Source: Sphingobium sp. JS3065 (GTDB lineage: Bacteria > Pseudomonadota > Alphaproteobacteria > Sphingomonadales > Sphingomonadaceae). From it: a stretch of 64,000 nt of DNA. Position numbers and translations under genes: made by a program. This document shows positions 32,408 through 40,611 of this stretch, piece by piece. Every line of letters begins with the position of its first letter. Position 1 is the first letter of the stretch. The notes beneath the pieces were generated by a model that did not search any database, was not told where the DNA came from, and saw nothing but the letters and a program-made list of their open reading frames with translations. The stretch lies in contig NZ_CP102664.1 in assembly GCF_026427355.1 (NCBI RefSeq), positions 2,232,001 to 2,296,000 of the forward strand, read 5' to 3'.

Positions 32408-33753
32408 TGCGCATCTTCGGTCTCACCATAACGCGCACAAAGGCTGCGACCGGGCTCTCACCCGTCGACAACCGCGGCGGCTGGTGGCCGATCGTCTTCG
32501 AATCTTCGCCAGGTGCATGGCAACAGGATGTTAAGGTAAACCAGGCGGCTGTCGTTGCAAATCACGCGGTGTTCGCCTGCCAGACCCTGATCGCCAGCGA
32601 CGTCGCCAAACTGCGCGTCAAGCTGGTCGCGCAAGACAGCGACGGCATCTGGTCTGAGGTGAAGAGTCCCGCCTATAGCCCTGTCCTTCGCAAGCCGAAC
32701 CATTATCAGAACCGCATTCAATTTTTTGAGACATGGGTGCTCTCAAAGCTCCAGCGCGGCAATACGTATGTCCTCAAGCAGCGTGACGCCCGCAACGTCG
32801 TCACGGCGCTCTATGTGCTCAACCCCGACCGGGTGACGCCACTGGTCGCACCTGATGGCAGCGTCTTCTATGATCTACAGATCGATGACCTGGCCGGCGT
32901 GACGGAAAGCGTGATCGTCCCAGCTCGGGAGATCATCCATGATCGCTACAACTGCCTGTTTCATCCTCTTGTCGGCCTATCTCCAATCTTCGCGAATGGT
33001 CTCGCGGCGACCCAGGGTCTTGCTGTGCAGACCGCAAGCACCAGAATGTTCCAAAATGGCGCGCGGCCCGGCGGCATATTGACTGCGCCAGGCGCCATCA
33101 GCAACGAGACCGCCGCCAGGCTCAAGGACCATTGGGACAATAACTATTCTGGTGCGAATTCCGGGAAGGTCGCCGTGCTGGGGGACGGACTGAAATTCGA
33201 AGCGATGTCGATGAAGGCCACCGACGCTCAGTTGGTCGAACAGCTAAAATGGTCAGCGGAGGTCGTCTGCTCAACCTACCATGTCCCTCCGTACAAGGTC
33301 GGCATCGGCCAGCAGCCTACCTATAACAATGTCCAGGCGCTCAACGTTGAATATTATGGCCAGTGCCTTCAGGTGCTAATCGAAGCGATCGAGCTTTGCC
33401 TGGATGAAGGTCTCGGCACTGGTGAGGCGCTAGGCACTGAGTTCGACACCGAGAACCTCCTTCGCATGGATGCAGCCACGCAGATGGATGTTCTGGAAAA
33501 GAGCAAGGGCAAGCTCACCGTCAACGAGCAGCGGGCCAAGCTCGATCGCAAGCCAGTCGAGGGCGGGAATACCGTCTATCTGCAAGAGCAGGACCACAGC
33601 CTTGAATGGCTGGCTCGTCGCGATGCGCAGCCGATCGATGCGCCAGCACAAGAGCCAGTCGCGCCAGATCCGACAGAGGAAGAGCGGGCACAACGCCGCG
33701 CCGAACAGAAGGCGTTCCTGCGGGAACAGGTCCAGGAGCGCATGAATGCTTGA
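32407..33753 (+). CDS. HK97-family portal protein
   Basis: 448 residues. NHAVFACQTLIASDVAKLRVKLV (about 38-60), the conserved ARNVVTALYVLNPDRVTPLV region, IIHDRYNC and LSPIFANGLAATQGLAVQ, and a C-terminal wing with EYYGQCLQVLIEAIELCLDE are those of the HK97 portal family. Twelve copies form the DNA entry ring. It lies after the capsid gene rather than between terL and protease, and overlaps the collagen-like gene by 8 bases. Confidence 0.88.
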   Translation: MRIFGLTITRTKAATGLSPVDNRGGWWPIVFESSPGAWQQDVKVNQAAVVANHAVFACQTLIASDVAKLRVKLVAQDSDGIWSEVKSPAYSPVLRKPNHYQNRIQFFETWVLSKLQRGNTYVLKQRDARNVVTALYVLNPDRVTPLVAPDGSVFYDLQIDDLAGVTESVIVPAREIIHDRYNCLFHPLVGLSPIFANGLAATQGLAVQTASTRMFQNGARPGGILTAPGAISNETAARLKDHWDNNYSGANSGKVAVLGDGLKFEAMSMKATDAQLVEQLKWSAEVVCSTYHVPPYKVGIGQQPTYNNVQALNVEYYGQCLQVLIEAIELCLDEGLGTGEALGTEFDTENLLRMDAATQMDVLEKSKGKLTVNEQRAKLDRKPVEGGNTVYLQEQDHSLEWLARRDAQPIDAPAQEPVAPDPTEEERAQRRAEQKAFLREQVQERMNA

Positions 33754-34471
33754 ACTGAGCGATGTCGCGGACATCATCGCAGAGGCAGTGAAGGTGGCAA
33801 CTGCTCCCCTCCACTCGCGCATCGCTGCGCTGGAAGACCGCGAGCTTCCCGAGGCCATCCCCGGCGAGCAGGGCCCGCAGGGTGAGCAAGGCCCGGCTGG
33901 CGAAGTGGACATGGATCGGGTCAAGGAAATGATCGATGCCGCAGTGGCAGCGCTGCCGCCTGCTGAGCGGGGGGAGAAAGGCGATCCGGGAGAACCCGGG
34001 GCCGCGGGCGAGAACGGTGCTGACGGACGCGATGGGGCACATGGAATTGACGGCAAGGACGGAGTTGGCCTTGCTGACGCGCTTATCGACAAGGATGGCC
34101 ATCTCGTTCTCACGCTGACAGATGGTCGAACGAAACAGCTTGGGTCTATCATCGGCAAGGATGGTCGCGACGGCACTGACGGCAAGGACGCGCCACCCTT
34201 CACGCTCGACGACTTCGATATCGTTCCAACCGGTCAACGCACGATCGAAATGTCGTTCATCCATGGTGGAACGAAGCATAGCTTCGAACTGAACTTCCCC
34301 GTGATGATCTACCGCGGCGTTTGGGGGGAGGGTCAGGATTATGCCGAAGGTGATGTCTGCACCTGGGGAGGGAGTCTGTGGCACTGCGATAAGGCCACCA
34401 CTGCAAAGCCGGATGCGGGCGAATGGACCCTGTGCGTCAAGAAGGGGCGCGATGGGAAGGATGTGCGCTGA
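33746..34471 (+). CDS. Collagen-like repeat protein with C-terminal carbohydrate-binding-like domain
   Basis: 241 residues. A short N-terminal helix, then Gly-X-Y repeats (PGEQGPQGEQGPAG; GEKGDPGEPGAAGENGADG; GKDGRDGTDGKD) interrupted by a helical insert, then a beta domain (about 150-195). The YRGVWGEGQDYAEGDVCTWGGSLWHC module (about 198-223) resembles CBM5/12 chitin-binding units. Collagen-like triple helices make phage fibres. Placed between portal and connector genes, it may be a head fibre or decoration that sticks to surfaces. Confidence 0.75.
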   Translation: MLELSDVADIIAEAVKVATAPLHSRIAALEDRELPEAIPGEQGPQGEQGPAGEVDMDRVKEMIDAAVAALPPAERGEKGDPGEPGAAGENGADGRDGAHGIDGKDGVGLADALIDKDGHLVLTLTDGRTKQLGSIIGKDGRDGTDGKDAPPFTLDDFDIVPTGQRTIEMSFIHGGTKHSFELNFPVMIYRGVWGEGQDYAEGDVCTWGGSLWHCDKATTAKPDAGEWTLCVKKGRDGKDVR

Positions 34472-34758
34472 TGGTCGCCCTTATCACCACTGCGGAGGCC
34501 AAGACTCAACTCGGAGTGCTCTCCGACGACCAGGACGCGACGATCGCGCTCGACGCTGAAATGGCAACCGACATTGTCATGGGCTACATCAAGAAGGATG
34601 CTGCCGAACAGGAATGGACAGCGGAAACTGTCCCCTTCCGGATCAAGGCTGCGATCATTCTCGTTCTTCGGGCCCTTTTCTTCTCCGATGAGGGCGAGCC
34701 GTTGAGCGATGCCGCGAAGGCGCTGCTTCATAGGGACCGGGATCCGGCGGTCGCATGA
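34471..34758 (+). CDS. Head-tail connector protein (gp6-like, 95 aa)
   Basis: MVALITTAEAKTQLGVLSDDQDATIALDAEMATDIVMGYI followed by VPFRIKAAIILVLRALFFSDEGEPL. This is the pattern of the phage gp6/QLRG connector family (LTxxExKxhLR, then helix repeat). ATG 34471 is immediately after the previous stop. It should form the ring under the portal. Confidence 0.7.
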   Translation: MVALITTAEAKTQLGVLSDDQDATIALDAEMATDIVMGYIKKDAAEQEWTAETVPFRIKAAIILVLRALFFSDEGEPLSDAAKALLHRDRDPAVA

Positions 34759-35084
34759 AAGCCCGCAATCGCCCATTCCTCATAGTCATCGAGGCGCGCA
34801 CGACGGTTGAAGATAGCTATGGCGGCGAGCAAGAGACATGGGCGGAGTTCGGGCAGGAATACGCCGCAGTCTACTATGGCACCGGCTCAGAACAGCGGGA
34901 GGCGGCGCAGCAAGGCGGTTCGCAGGTGGCATCCTTCGAGGTGCTGAGCAACGGCAAAACCCGCGCCATCAGCGTGATCAATCACCGGATCGCGTTCGAC
35001 GGCGGCATCTGGAACATCACCGCGAAGCAGGATCTCGGTCTTAATGAGGGGGTCCGGCTGACGGCAATTAGGGCGGCAACGTGA
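34755..35084 (+). CDS. Head closure / head-tail joining protein
   Basis: 109 residues resembling SPP1 gp16-type head completion proteins: VIEARTTVEDSYGGEQETWAEFGQEYAAVYYGTGSEQREAAQQGGSQVASFEV ... ITHRI-like VINHRIAFDGGIWNITAKQDLG. The D-xGG-x-x-x-W start and the late R-I-x-x-D-G-x-x-W-x-I strand are the recognisable features. ATGA overlap with the connector gene. Confidence 0.75.
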   Translation: MKARNRPFLIVIEARTTVEDSYGGEQETWAEFGQEYAAVYYGTGSEQREAAQQGGSQVASFEVLSNGKTRAISVINHRIAFDGGIWNITAKQDLGLNEGVRLTAIRAAT

Positions 35085-35539
35085 TGGCGGAAAAGGTGGA
35101 AGGGCTAGCCGCCCTCGATTTCGCTCTTGGCCAACTGCCGAAGTCGACCGCACGGGCCGCCCTTGTTCGTGCCGGAAAGAAGGCGCTGGAGCCGTTCATC
35201 GACGATGTGCGCAGTCTCGCGCCGGTCGATGCTGATCCTCAGAGCACCCCCAATCGACCGCCCGGCACGCTGCGGGACAGTTACGTGATCGGCACCAGGC
35301 TCAATAAGAGCCAAGCAAAGATGGCCCGGAAAGAAGGCAAGAATTTTGCGGAAGTCTACGCCGGGACGAACGACCCGGCTGGCATCCAGGCCGAGTTCGG
35401 AAACGCGCATCAGGCGCCGCAGCCTCACGCCCGACCCGCCTGGGACGGCGTTCAAAAAGAGGTTCTGGACACCATCGGCGCGCTGCTCTGGGATGAAATT
35501 TACAAGTCGGCCCAACGGCTGGCCAAAAAAGGGCGGTGA
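35084..35539 (+). CDS. HK97 gp10-like tail component
   Basis: 151 residues. LPKSTARAALVRAGKKALEPFIDDVRSLAPVD ... LRDSYVIGTRL ... YAGTNDPAGIQAEFGNAHQAPQPHARPAWDG contains the HK97-gp10 pattern (A-P-V-x-x-G-x-L-R, E-F-G, P-x-P-F/R-P-A). It forms part of the head-tail interface. ATG 35084 is preferred over GTG 35081. Confidence 0.8.
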   Translation: MAEKVEGLAALDFALGQLPKSTARAALVRAGKKALEPFIDDVRSLAPVDADPQSTPNRPPGTLRDSYVIGTRLNKSQAKMARKEGKNFAEVYAGTNDPAGIQAEFGNAHQAPQPHARPAWDGVQKEVLDTIGALLWDEIYKSAQRLAKKGR

Positions 35540-35937
35540 CGATGCGCATCGATCTTCGCTCTCGGCTGGTAGCCAACCCGACGATCGCGGGCCTGGTCGG
35601 AAGCCGCGTCTATTGGAACAAGCGAAAGCAGGGAGACCCCCTGCCCGCTATCGTCCTCTACAAGATCTCGCCGGGCATCCAGTACACGCACAATGGCGAC
35701 AGTGGCTATTATGGCAGCCGCATCCAGTTCGACAGCATCGGCTTGGAAGTCCGCGACTTCGAGCCCGTTTTCAACGCCCTGAAGGCTGAAATGGAACAGG
35801 CGAAAACGGTCGGCCAGACTGCCTTCAGCATGTCCTTCCTCGAGAGCGAGAGGGACATGCCCTTTGTCGATGTCGATGGCGTGGGCGCCGTGGGCGGCAT
35901 CAGCGCTGATTTTTTCGTGTGGTGGAAGTCCCTCTAA
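35536..35937 (+). CDS. Tail completion protein (DUF3168-like)
   Basis: 133 residues, GTG start. LRSRLVANPTIAGLVGSRVYWNKRKQGDPLPAIVLYKISPG followed by a beta-rich core (IQFDSIGLEVRD) matches DUF3168/tail terminator proteins, which cap the tail tube. It overlaps the gp10-like gene by 4 bases. Confidence 0.78.
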   Translation: MTMRIDLRSRLVANPTIAGLVGSRVYWNKRKQGDPLPAIVLYKISPGIQYTHNGDSGYYGSRIQFDSIGLEVRDFEPVFNALKAEMEQAKTVGQTAFSMSFLESERDMPFVDVDGVGAVGGISADFFVWWKSL

Positions 35938-35949
35938 AAGGAGCCTGCA

Positions 35950-36381
35950 ATGGCAAATGTACGTATTGGCTACGGCTCGACCGTATCCTTCAAGATCGGG
36001 GCGGCTGCCGCTGTCCTGCTGGGCGAGGTCACCTCGATCGGTCTGCCTAATCCGCAGATCGCCGATGTCGAGGCGACGCACTTCAACAGCCCCGACCGTG
36101 CTCGCGAATATATCCCGGGCTTGAAGGACAACGGCGAAATCGCGATCGGCATCAATTATGATGCGGGTTCCGCGACCGACACGCTGGTCAACGATGCGAT
36201 GGCTGAAACCGCGCCCATCGAAGTCACGATCTCGGTGCCGACGGTGTCGGGCGTCAATCAGGAATTCACCTTCCCCGGCATCGTGAAGGGATTCGAAAAG
36301 ACGATCCCGATCGACGATCGCCAGACGGCGACCATCACCATCCGCGTCGCGGGCGCTGTCACGCAGGAGGCTGCGGCCTAA
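35950..36381 (+). CDS. Major tail (tube) protein
   Basis: 143 residues, beta-rich. GYGSTVSFKIGAAAAVLLGEVTSIGLPNPQIADVEATHFNSPDRAREYIPGLKDNGEIAIGINYD is the usual N-terminal half of siphovirus tail tube proteins (DxThhxSxGxREfIPGLxDxG). AAAGGAG precedes the ATG. It lies directly before the G/GT chaperone, as expected. Confidence 0.85.
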   Translation: MANVRIGYGSTVSFKIGAAAAVLLGEVTSIGLPNPQIADVEATHFNSPDRAREYIPGLKDNGEIAIGINYDAGSATDTLVNDAMAETAPIEVTISVPTVSGVNQEFTFPGIVKGFEKTIPIDDRQTATITIRVAGAVTQEAAA

Positions 36382-36812
36382 TGGCGAACCCGCTGCGCGG
36401 CGAGGTGGCGATCACGATCGCCGAAACCCGCTATCTACTCGTTTTCGACGTGAACGCCTTCTGCCATGCGCAGGACGCGCTCGGGAAGAAGCCGCTCGAG
36501 ATGGTCGCCGACTTCTCGGCGGATCCAGACGACCTGGTGACGCTGCGCGGTCTTTTCTGGGCTGGCCTTCAGAAGCATCACGCCTGCCATCTGCTGGCGG
36601 CCGGGGAGTTGCTTTCTGACGCGGGGCAGCCAGCCGTGCGTGCGGCGCTGGCGGACGGCCTGGCCGCCGCATTCGGATTGGCCGAAAAGCAGGAGGGTAA
36701 GGAGGGTGAAAACCCTCCGACGACGACCCCTGGAACTGGCTCCGGCTCCACCGGCAATACTGCGAAGCCGGTGGCGACAGCCAGATCTTCTGGTCGGAAA
36801 CCCCGCGGCTGA
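36381..36812 (+). CDS. Tail assembly chaperone G
   Basis: 143 residues in frame 0. LRGEVAITIAETRYLLVFDVNAFCHAQDALGKKPLEMVADFSADPDDLVTLRGLFWAGLQKHH is the conserved part of GTA/phage tail-assembly chaperones. The end (about 112-143, PTTTPGTGSGSTGNTAKP) is low-complexity, as expected for the part read when no frameshift occurs. It is thought to coat the tape measure protein during tail assembly. Confidence 0.8.
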   Translation: MANPLRGEVAITIAETRYLLVFDVNAFCHAQDALGKKPLEMVADFSADPDDLVTLRGLFWAGLQKHHACHLLAAGELLSDAGQPAVRAALADGLAAAFGLAEKQEGKEGENPPTTTPGTGSGSTGNTAKPVATARSSGRKPRG

Positions 36813-37021
36813 TCCGCTCCGTCATCGACGGCTATCAGGAACGGATCAACAAGCAGCAGCGGATCGCCATGTCACAGGCGTGGCATGCCGCCGCCCTTCC
36901 GCTTCAGAAGACGTTTCCGACGCTCTCGGAACTGCTGGGAGACAGCAAGCCCCAAGAGCAGCAGACGCCAGAGCAGATGCTATCGGCGATGCAGGCTTGG
37001 GTCAGCGCGACCCGGCACTGA
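36381..37021 (+). CDS. Tail assembly chaperone GT, -1 frameshift product
   Basis: After codon 112 a -1 slip at A-AAC-CCT (36710-36716) continues reading from 36716 to TGA 37019-37021, adding 101 residues for a 213-residue product. The -1 frame is open with protein-like sequence (DDDPWNWLRLHRQYCEAGGD ... LIRSVIDGYQERINKQQRIAM), and no start codon is available upstream of 36868. A G/GT pair before the tape measure gene is standard in siphoviruses. Confidence 0.75.
36691..36718 (+). promoter_or_regulatory. Programmed -1 frameshift signal
   Basis: Slippery heptamer AAACCCT in the correct frame (36710-36716). AGGAGGG at 36691-36697, 12 bases upstream, can pair with 16S rRNA as in dnaX-type stimulators. 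GGAGGGT-GAAA-ACCCTCC (36701-36718) is a perfect 7-bp hairpin with a GNRA loop that contains the slippery bases in its 3' arm. Confidence 0.7.
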
Positions 37022-37077
37022 TCTAAATCGACTCTTTACCTCCTACCCGCCATCGTTGCGGTAAATGGGGGTAAGTC

Positions 37078-37923
37078 ATGCGATTCGTAGCAATTGACGT
37101 CGAGACGGCCAACGCGAAGTACAGCAGCATCTGCCAACTCGGAATGGTTCGCTTTGAGCACGGGAAAGAGGTTGCAGCAGAGTCGATCTACATCGATCCG
37201 TGCACGCACTTCTCACCGATCAACACAAGAATCCACGGCATCAGTGAAAAGCATGTATCCGGCGCCAAGAAGTTCGATGAGGTGCATGATCTCCTTCATG
37301 AATGGACCCACGACAGTATCGTGGTCAGCCATTCGCATTTCGACAGGAGCGCGGTACGGCTGGCCTGCGAAGACCACTCGCTACCGACACCGACATGGAA
37401 TTGGTTCGACAGCGCCGCTATAGCGCGGCGGGTCTGGCCGCAGCTCGCCAGCGCAGGCTTCAAGCTGAAAGTGGTGGCGGGCCATCTGGGCATCACGTTC
37501 CGACATCACGATGCTGTTCACGATGCGCGTGCTTGCGGCCAGATCGCGCTGCGCGCCATGGAAGAAACCGGAAGCTCGCTTGCAGAGATTCTCAAACGTC
37601 AGGCCGCAGCGTATGTGAAAGAAACGCTGCGTCGCACTGGTGATGGCGATGGTGCGCTGACGGGAGAAAACATCGTGTTTACCGGCGAACTGTCGGTGCC
37701 CCGATCTCTAGCGGCAAACATGGCAGCTGAGGCTGGCGGAAACGTCGACAGCGGCGTGACCAAGAAGACTACGATGCTCGTGGTAGGTGAGCGCGATCTA
37801 ATGCCAGGATGGGGCGAGAAGAGCGGAAAGCACCTAAAGGCCGAGGCTCTGATTGAGAAGGGTCAGGACATCAGAATTGTGGGCGAGAACGACTTCATGT
37901 CTCTCGCCGCCATCAAAGATTAG
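37078..37923 (+). CDS. DEDD exonuclease fused to BRCT domain
   Basis: 281 residues. Residues 1-165 are a DnaQ-like exonuclease: VAIDVETAN (Asp6, Glu8), SHSHFDRSAV (Asp about 84), and HDAVHDARACG (His, Asp). Residues 195-280 (ENIVFTGELSVPRSLAANMAAEAGGNVDSGVTKKTTMLVVGERD ... GKHLKAEALIEKGQDIRIVGENDFM) are a BRCT domain. This pairing is known in bacterial genomes as a DNA polymerase III epsilon-like protein. It has its own gap and GGGGGTAAG ribosome-binding site and interrupts the tail operon, so it is a likely accessory (moron) gene for DNA repair or defence. Confidence 0.8.
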   Translation: MRFVAIDVETANAKYSSICQLGMVRFEHGKEVAAESIYIDPCTHFSPINTRIHGISEKHVSGAKKFDEVHDLLHEWTHDSIVVSHSHFDRSAVRLACEDHSLPTPTWNWFDSAAIARRVWPQLASAGFKLKVVAGHLGITFRHHDAVHDARACGQIALRAMEETGSSLAEILKRQAAAYVKETLRRTGDGDGALTGENIVFTGELSVPRSLAANMAAEAGGNVDSGVTKKTTMLVVGERDLMPGWGEKSGKHLKAEALIEKGQDIRIVGENDFMSLAAIKD

Positions 37924-37939
37924 CGGGGGGATCGGCGGC

Positions 37940-38173
37940 TCACTGCCGGTCGATTAATGCCGCGGCGCTGAACAGAATGGCCGATGAAATTAGAAAAGCG
38001 CCGCCGCCGATGAAGGCGACGGTCTGTCGGTGCATCTGACCGAAGTTGATCGTCTCACCAAGCCCGAAGCCTTCGCCAGTCGGGGCGATATCTACGTTCA
38101 TTCCAAGCACAGCCAGCGCTCCAGCCATCAGCAGGCAGAGCGTTGCGGCGACGTAAAGAGCGGTCACTTTCAT
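37940..38173 (-). CDS. Two-helix membrane protein, moron (77 aa)
   Basis: ATG 38173: MKVTALYVAATLCLLMAGALAVLGM and TVAFIGGGAFLISSAILFSAAALI are two membrane helices around a short periplasmic or cytoplasmic loop. It faces against the tail operon, immediately convergent with the exonuclease-BRCT gene. Small inner-membrane morons in prophages often exclude other phages; that function is a guess. Confidence 0.6.
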   Translation of the reverse strand: MKVTALYVAATLCLLMAGALAVLGMNVDIAPTGEGFGLGETINFGQMHRQTVAFIGGGAFLISSAILFSAAALIDRQ

Positions 38174-38208
38174 GGCCGTGACCCTAAATTCAGGATCTGG
38201 AGAACGCA

Positions 38209-40611
38209 ATGGCTACTGGCGGAGCCTTGATTGGCGCCTTGCGTGTGACGCTCGGACTGGATTCTGCCGAGTTCGAAGCAGGCACAAAAAAGGCGCGGGC
38301 AGCTGCCAAATCCCAGGTCAGCGCCATCCAAGCCGAGTTCGACAAGCTCCGAAATGCCGGTGCTGCGCTTGCCCAGATCTGGGCGGGCAGCGAACTCGTC
38401 GCGGCGGGGAAACGCGCTCTCGATTACGCCTCATCGCTTGGGGAGGTGGCGCAGCAACTGGGCGTTACCACCAAAGACCTGCAAACCTATCGCTATGCTG
38501 CGTCGCAGGCTGGCATCTCCCAAGACGAGATGGATAGGGGGTTGGCGAAGCTGACCCGTACCATAGGCGAGGCAAAGGCGGGATCGAAGGCACAGGCCAC
38601 GACTTTCCGCGAGCTCGGCGTTGCGGTCGAAGATGCCAATGGTCGCGTATATACCGCCGGTGAAGTGATCCCGAAGCTGGCGGACGCCCTATCGCAGGTG
38701 AAGGATCCAGCTACCCGCGCTCGGATTGAAACCGAGCTGTTCGGCAAGGCGGGGCAGAAGCTCGACACGCTGCTGGCCAGCGGCAGCGCAGCCGTGAATG
38801 AGTTGCGCGATGCCGCTCAGCAACTTGGCCTCGTACTGTCTGATGAGCAGATACAGAAGGCGGACGAGACCGCCGACAAGCTCGCGGCGATAAAGCAGGT
38901 GCTGGAGGCCAAGATGGCGAGCACCGTAGCGGAAAATGCCGACGCCATTCTGACGCTTGCGAACGCCTTGGGAGTGCTTGCGGCCAAATCGCTTGAAGCA
39001 GTCACGAACTTCTCCAATCTCCGCAACCTGCGCGGTGTCAATTTCGCCGCGAGTCCCACTGCCGCTAAGAATCTGCTGTCCACGGCTCAGGGTCGCCAGG
39101 TGCTCGCTCGGGACATCCAGAGCCGCATGGACCGCAACATGGCGGCAAGGGCGTCTGGGGAAGGCGATGCCGGCGCACTCGATGCGGAGTTCAAGAACCT
39201 TGTTCGCGCGCGGAATGCCGTCATACGCGCCGGTCGCGCGGCCGATCGAATTGCTGCTGCAAAGGCGAAAACTGGAACCGCGCCTGAGGGCGCCCTTCCT
39301 ACTGTCGCTGAAACGGCCAAGAAGCCGAGGAAGCCCAGCGGCCCTACGGCAGAAGAGACCGCGCAGAAGCACGAGCAGGAAATGTCACGGCTGCGCCAGG
39401 AGCAGCTTCAGGCTCAGTTGCAGCTGACGAACAACGCAGAAGATCGGGCCGACCTCCAGAGCCAGTTGCTGCTGGAGGAATATACCGAGCGCAAGGCACA
39501 GGTCGAAAACGACGAGCACTTCACCGTCGATCAAAAGAAAGCCCAGGTCGCAGCGCTGAAGGCGCTTTATGGAGTCAGCGGCGAGGGAGATGACCTGGTT
39601 GTTGGCGGAAACCGCAATTCCCTTTCGGCCGGGATTTCGCGTGAAATGCAGGAGCGCCTCGCCCGGGAGGCGTTCGACATGCAGAGCGCGGACATCGAAA
39701 TCCGCCGCGGCGATCTTCAGGGCCAGCTTAACATGGCGCGGACAGCCGAAGAGCGGCGCCGCATCGAACTCGAGATTCTGGACCTCGAATATAAGCTGCG
39801 CGAAGCAAAGCTGGATCAGGTCATCAACTCGCAGGACAGCAGCCAGGCCGAAAAAGAGCTGGCTCAGATGCAGATGGACCGGCTGGGGCAACAGCGCTGG
39901 ATCGATGAGGCCAATATCAGCCGGCAAACCATGGGGCCGATGGCGACCTATCTGGACAGCCTGCCCCAGACTGCGGGGGAGGTGAATGAGGCATTCGAGC
40001 AGATAGCAGCCAATGGCCTCGCCAACATGAATGACCAGCTGGCCAGCGCGGCAGCGAACACGCTGAAGCTCAAAGGGCTGGCCGGTCAGCTGTTCAACCA
40101 GCTGATCGCGGATGTGATCAAGCTAAACATTCAGGCGGCCATGGGCGGCACGGGTGGCATCTTCGGAGGGCTGCTAAAGCTTGGCGGCTCGCTGTTCGGC
40201 GGCGGCAATCCGCTCGCCGGCTCGCTGACGACCGCCAACAGCAACATCGCCAGCCTGGCAGCTGGGGTCGGTAGGGGCTCATTTGATGCCTATGCACTGC
40301 CCGGCCTGGCTGTGGGCGGTACGATCGGTGGCATCCCCGGAGTCGACAAGAATATTTTGTCGATCAACGGCATCCCGGCGGCGCGGGTGAGTGCTAATGA
40401 GCGGATCACGGTGCATCCCAATGCTGCGAATGAGAATGGCAGGCGGACACAGGTGGAAGTGATCAAGGGCGATCTGTTCGATGTGATAGTGCGCCATGAA
40501 GCGGCAGGCGTCGCCGGACTGATGGCCGTCGCATCTGGGGTGCAGGCGCGTAAGGCCGCCGGCTCCGATGTTGCCCGCGTCGGCCGCCGTCGCATACCGG
40601 GGCGCGGCTGA
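38209..40611 (+). CDS. Tail tape measure protein
   Basis: 800 residues. The start (LIGALRVTLGLDSAEFEAGTKKARAAAKSQVSAIQAEFDKLRNAG) matches tape measure N-termini. Residues 40-300 are long helices (LGVTTKDLQTYRYAASQAGISQDEMDRGL), a Lys/Ala/Pro linker lies near 345-375, extensive coiled coil spans 375-590, and a Gly-rich hydrophobic C-terminus includes TGGIFGGLLKLGGSLFGGGNPLAGS. Length fixes tail length. RBS GGAG is 7 bases upstream. Confidence 0.88.
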   Translation: MATGGALIGALRVTLGLDSAEFEAGTKKARAAAKSQVSAIQAEFDKLRNAGAALAQIWAGSELVAAGKRALDYASSLGEVAQQLGVTTKDLQTYRYAASQAGISQDEMDRGLAKLTRTIGEAKAGSKAQATTFRELGVAVEDANGRVYTAGEVIPKLADALSQVKDPATRARIETELFGKAGQKLDTLLASGSAAVNELRDAAQQLGLVLSDEQIQKADETADKLAAIKQVLEAKMASTVAENADAILTLANALGVLAAKSLEAVTNFSNLRNLRGVNFAASPTAAKNLLSTAQGRQVLARDIQSRMDRNMAARASGEGDAGALDAEFKNLVRARNAVIRAGRAADRIAAAKAKTGTAPEGALPTVAETAKKPRKPSGPTAEETAQKHEQEMSRLRQEQLQAQLQLTNNAEDRADLQSQLLLEEYTERKAQVENDEHFTVDQKKAQVAALKALYGVSGEGDDLVVGGNRNSLSAGISREMQERLAREAFDMQSADIEIRRGDLQGQLNMARTAEERRRIELEILDLEYKLREAKLDQVINSQDSSQAEKELAQMQMDRLGQQRWIDEANISRQTMGPMATYLDSLPQTAGEVNEAFEQIAANGLANMNDQLASAAANTLKLKGLAGQLFNQLIADVIKLNIQAAMGGTGGIFGGLLKLGGSLFGGGNPLAGSLTTANSNIASLAAGVGRGSFDAYALPGLAVGGTIGGIPGVDKNILSINGIPAARVSANERITVHPNAANENGRRTQVEVIKGDLFDVIVRHEAAGVAGLMAVASGVQARKAAGSDVARVGRRRIPGRG

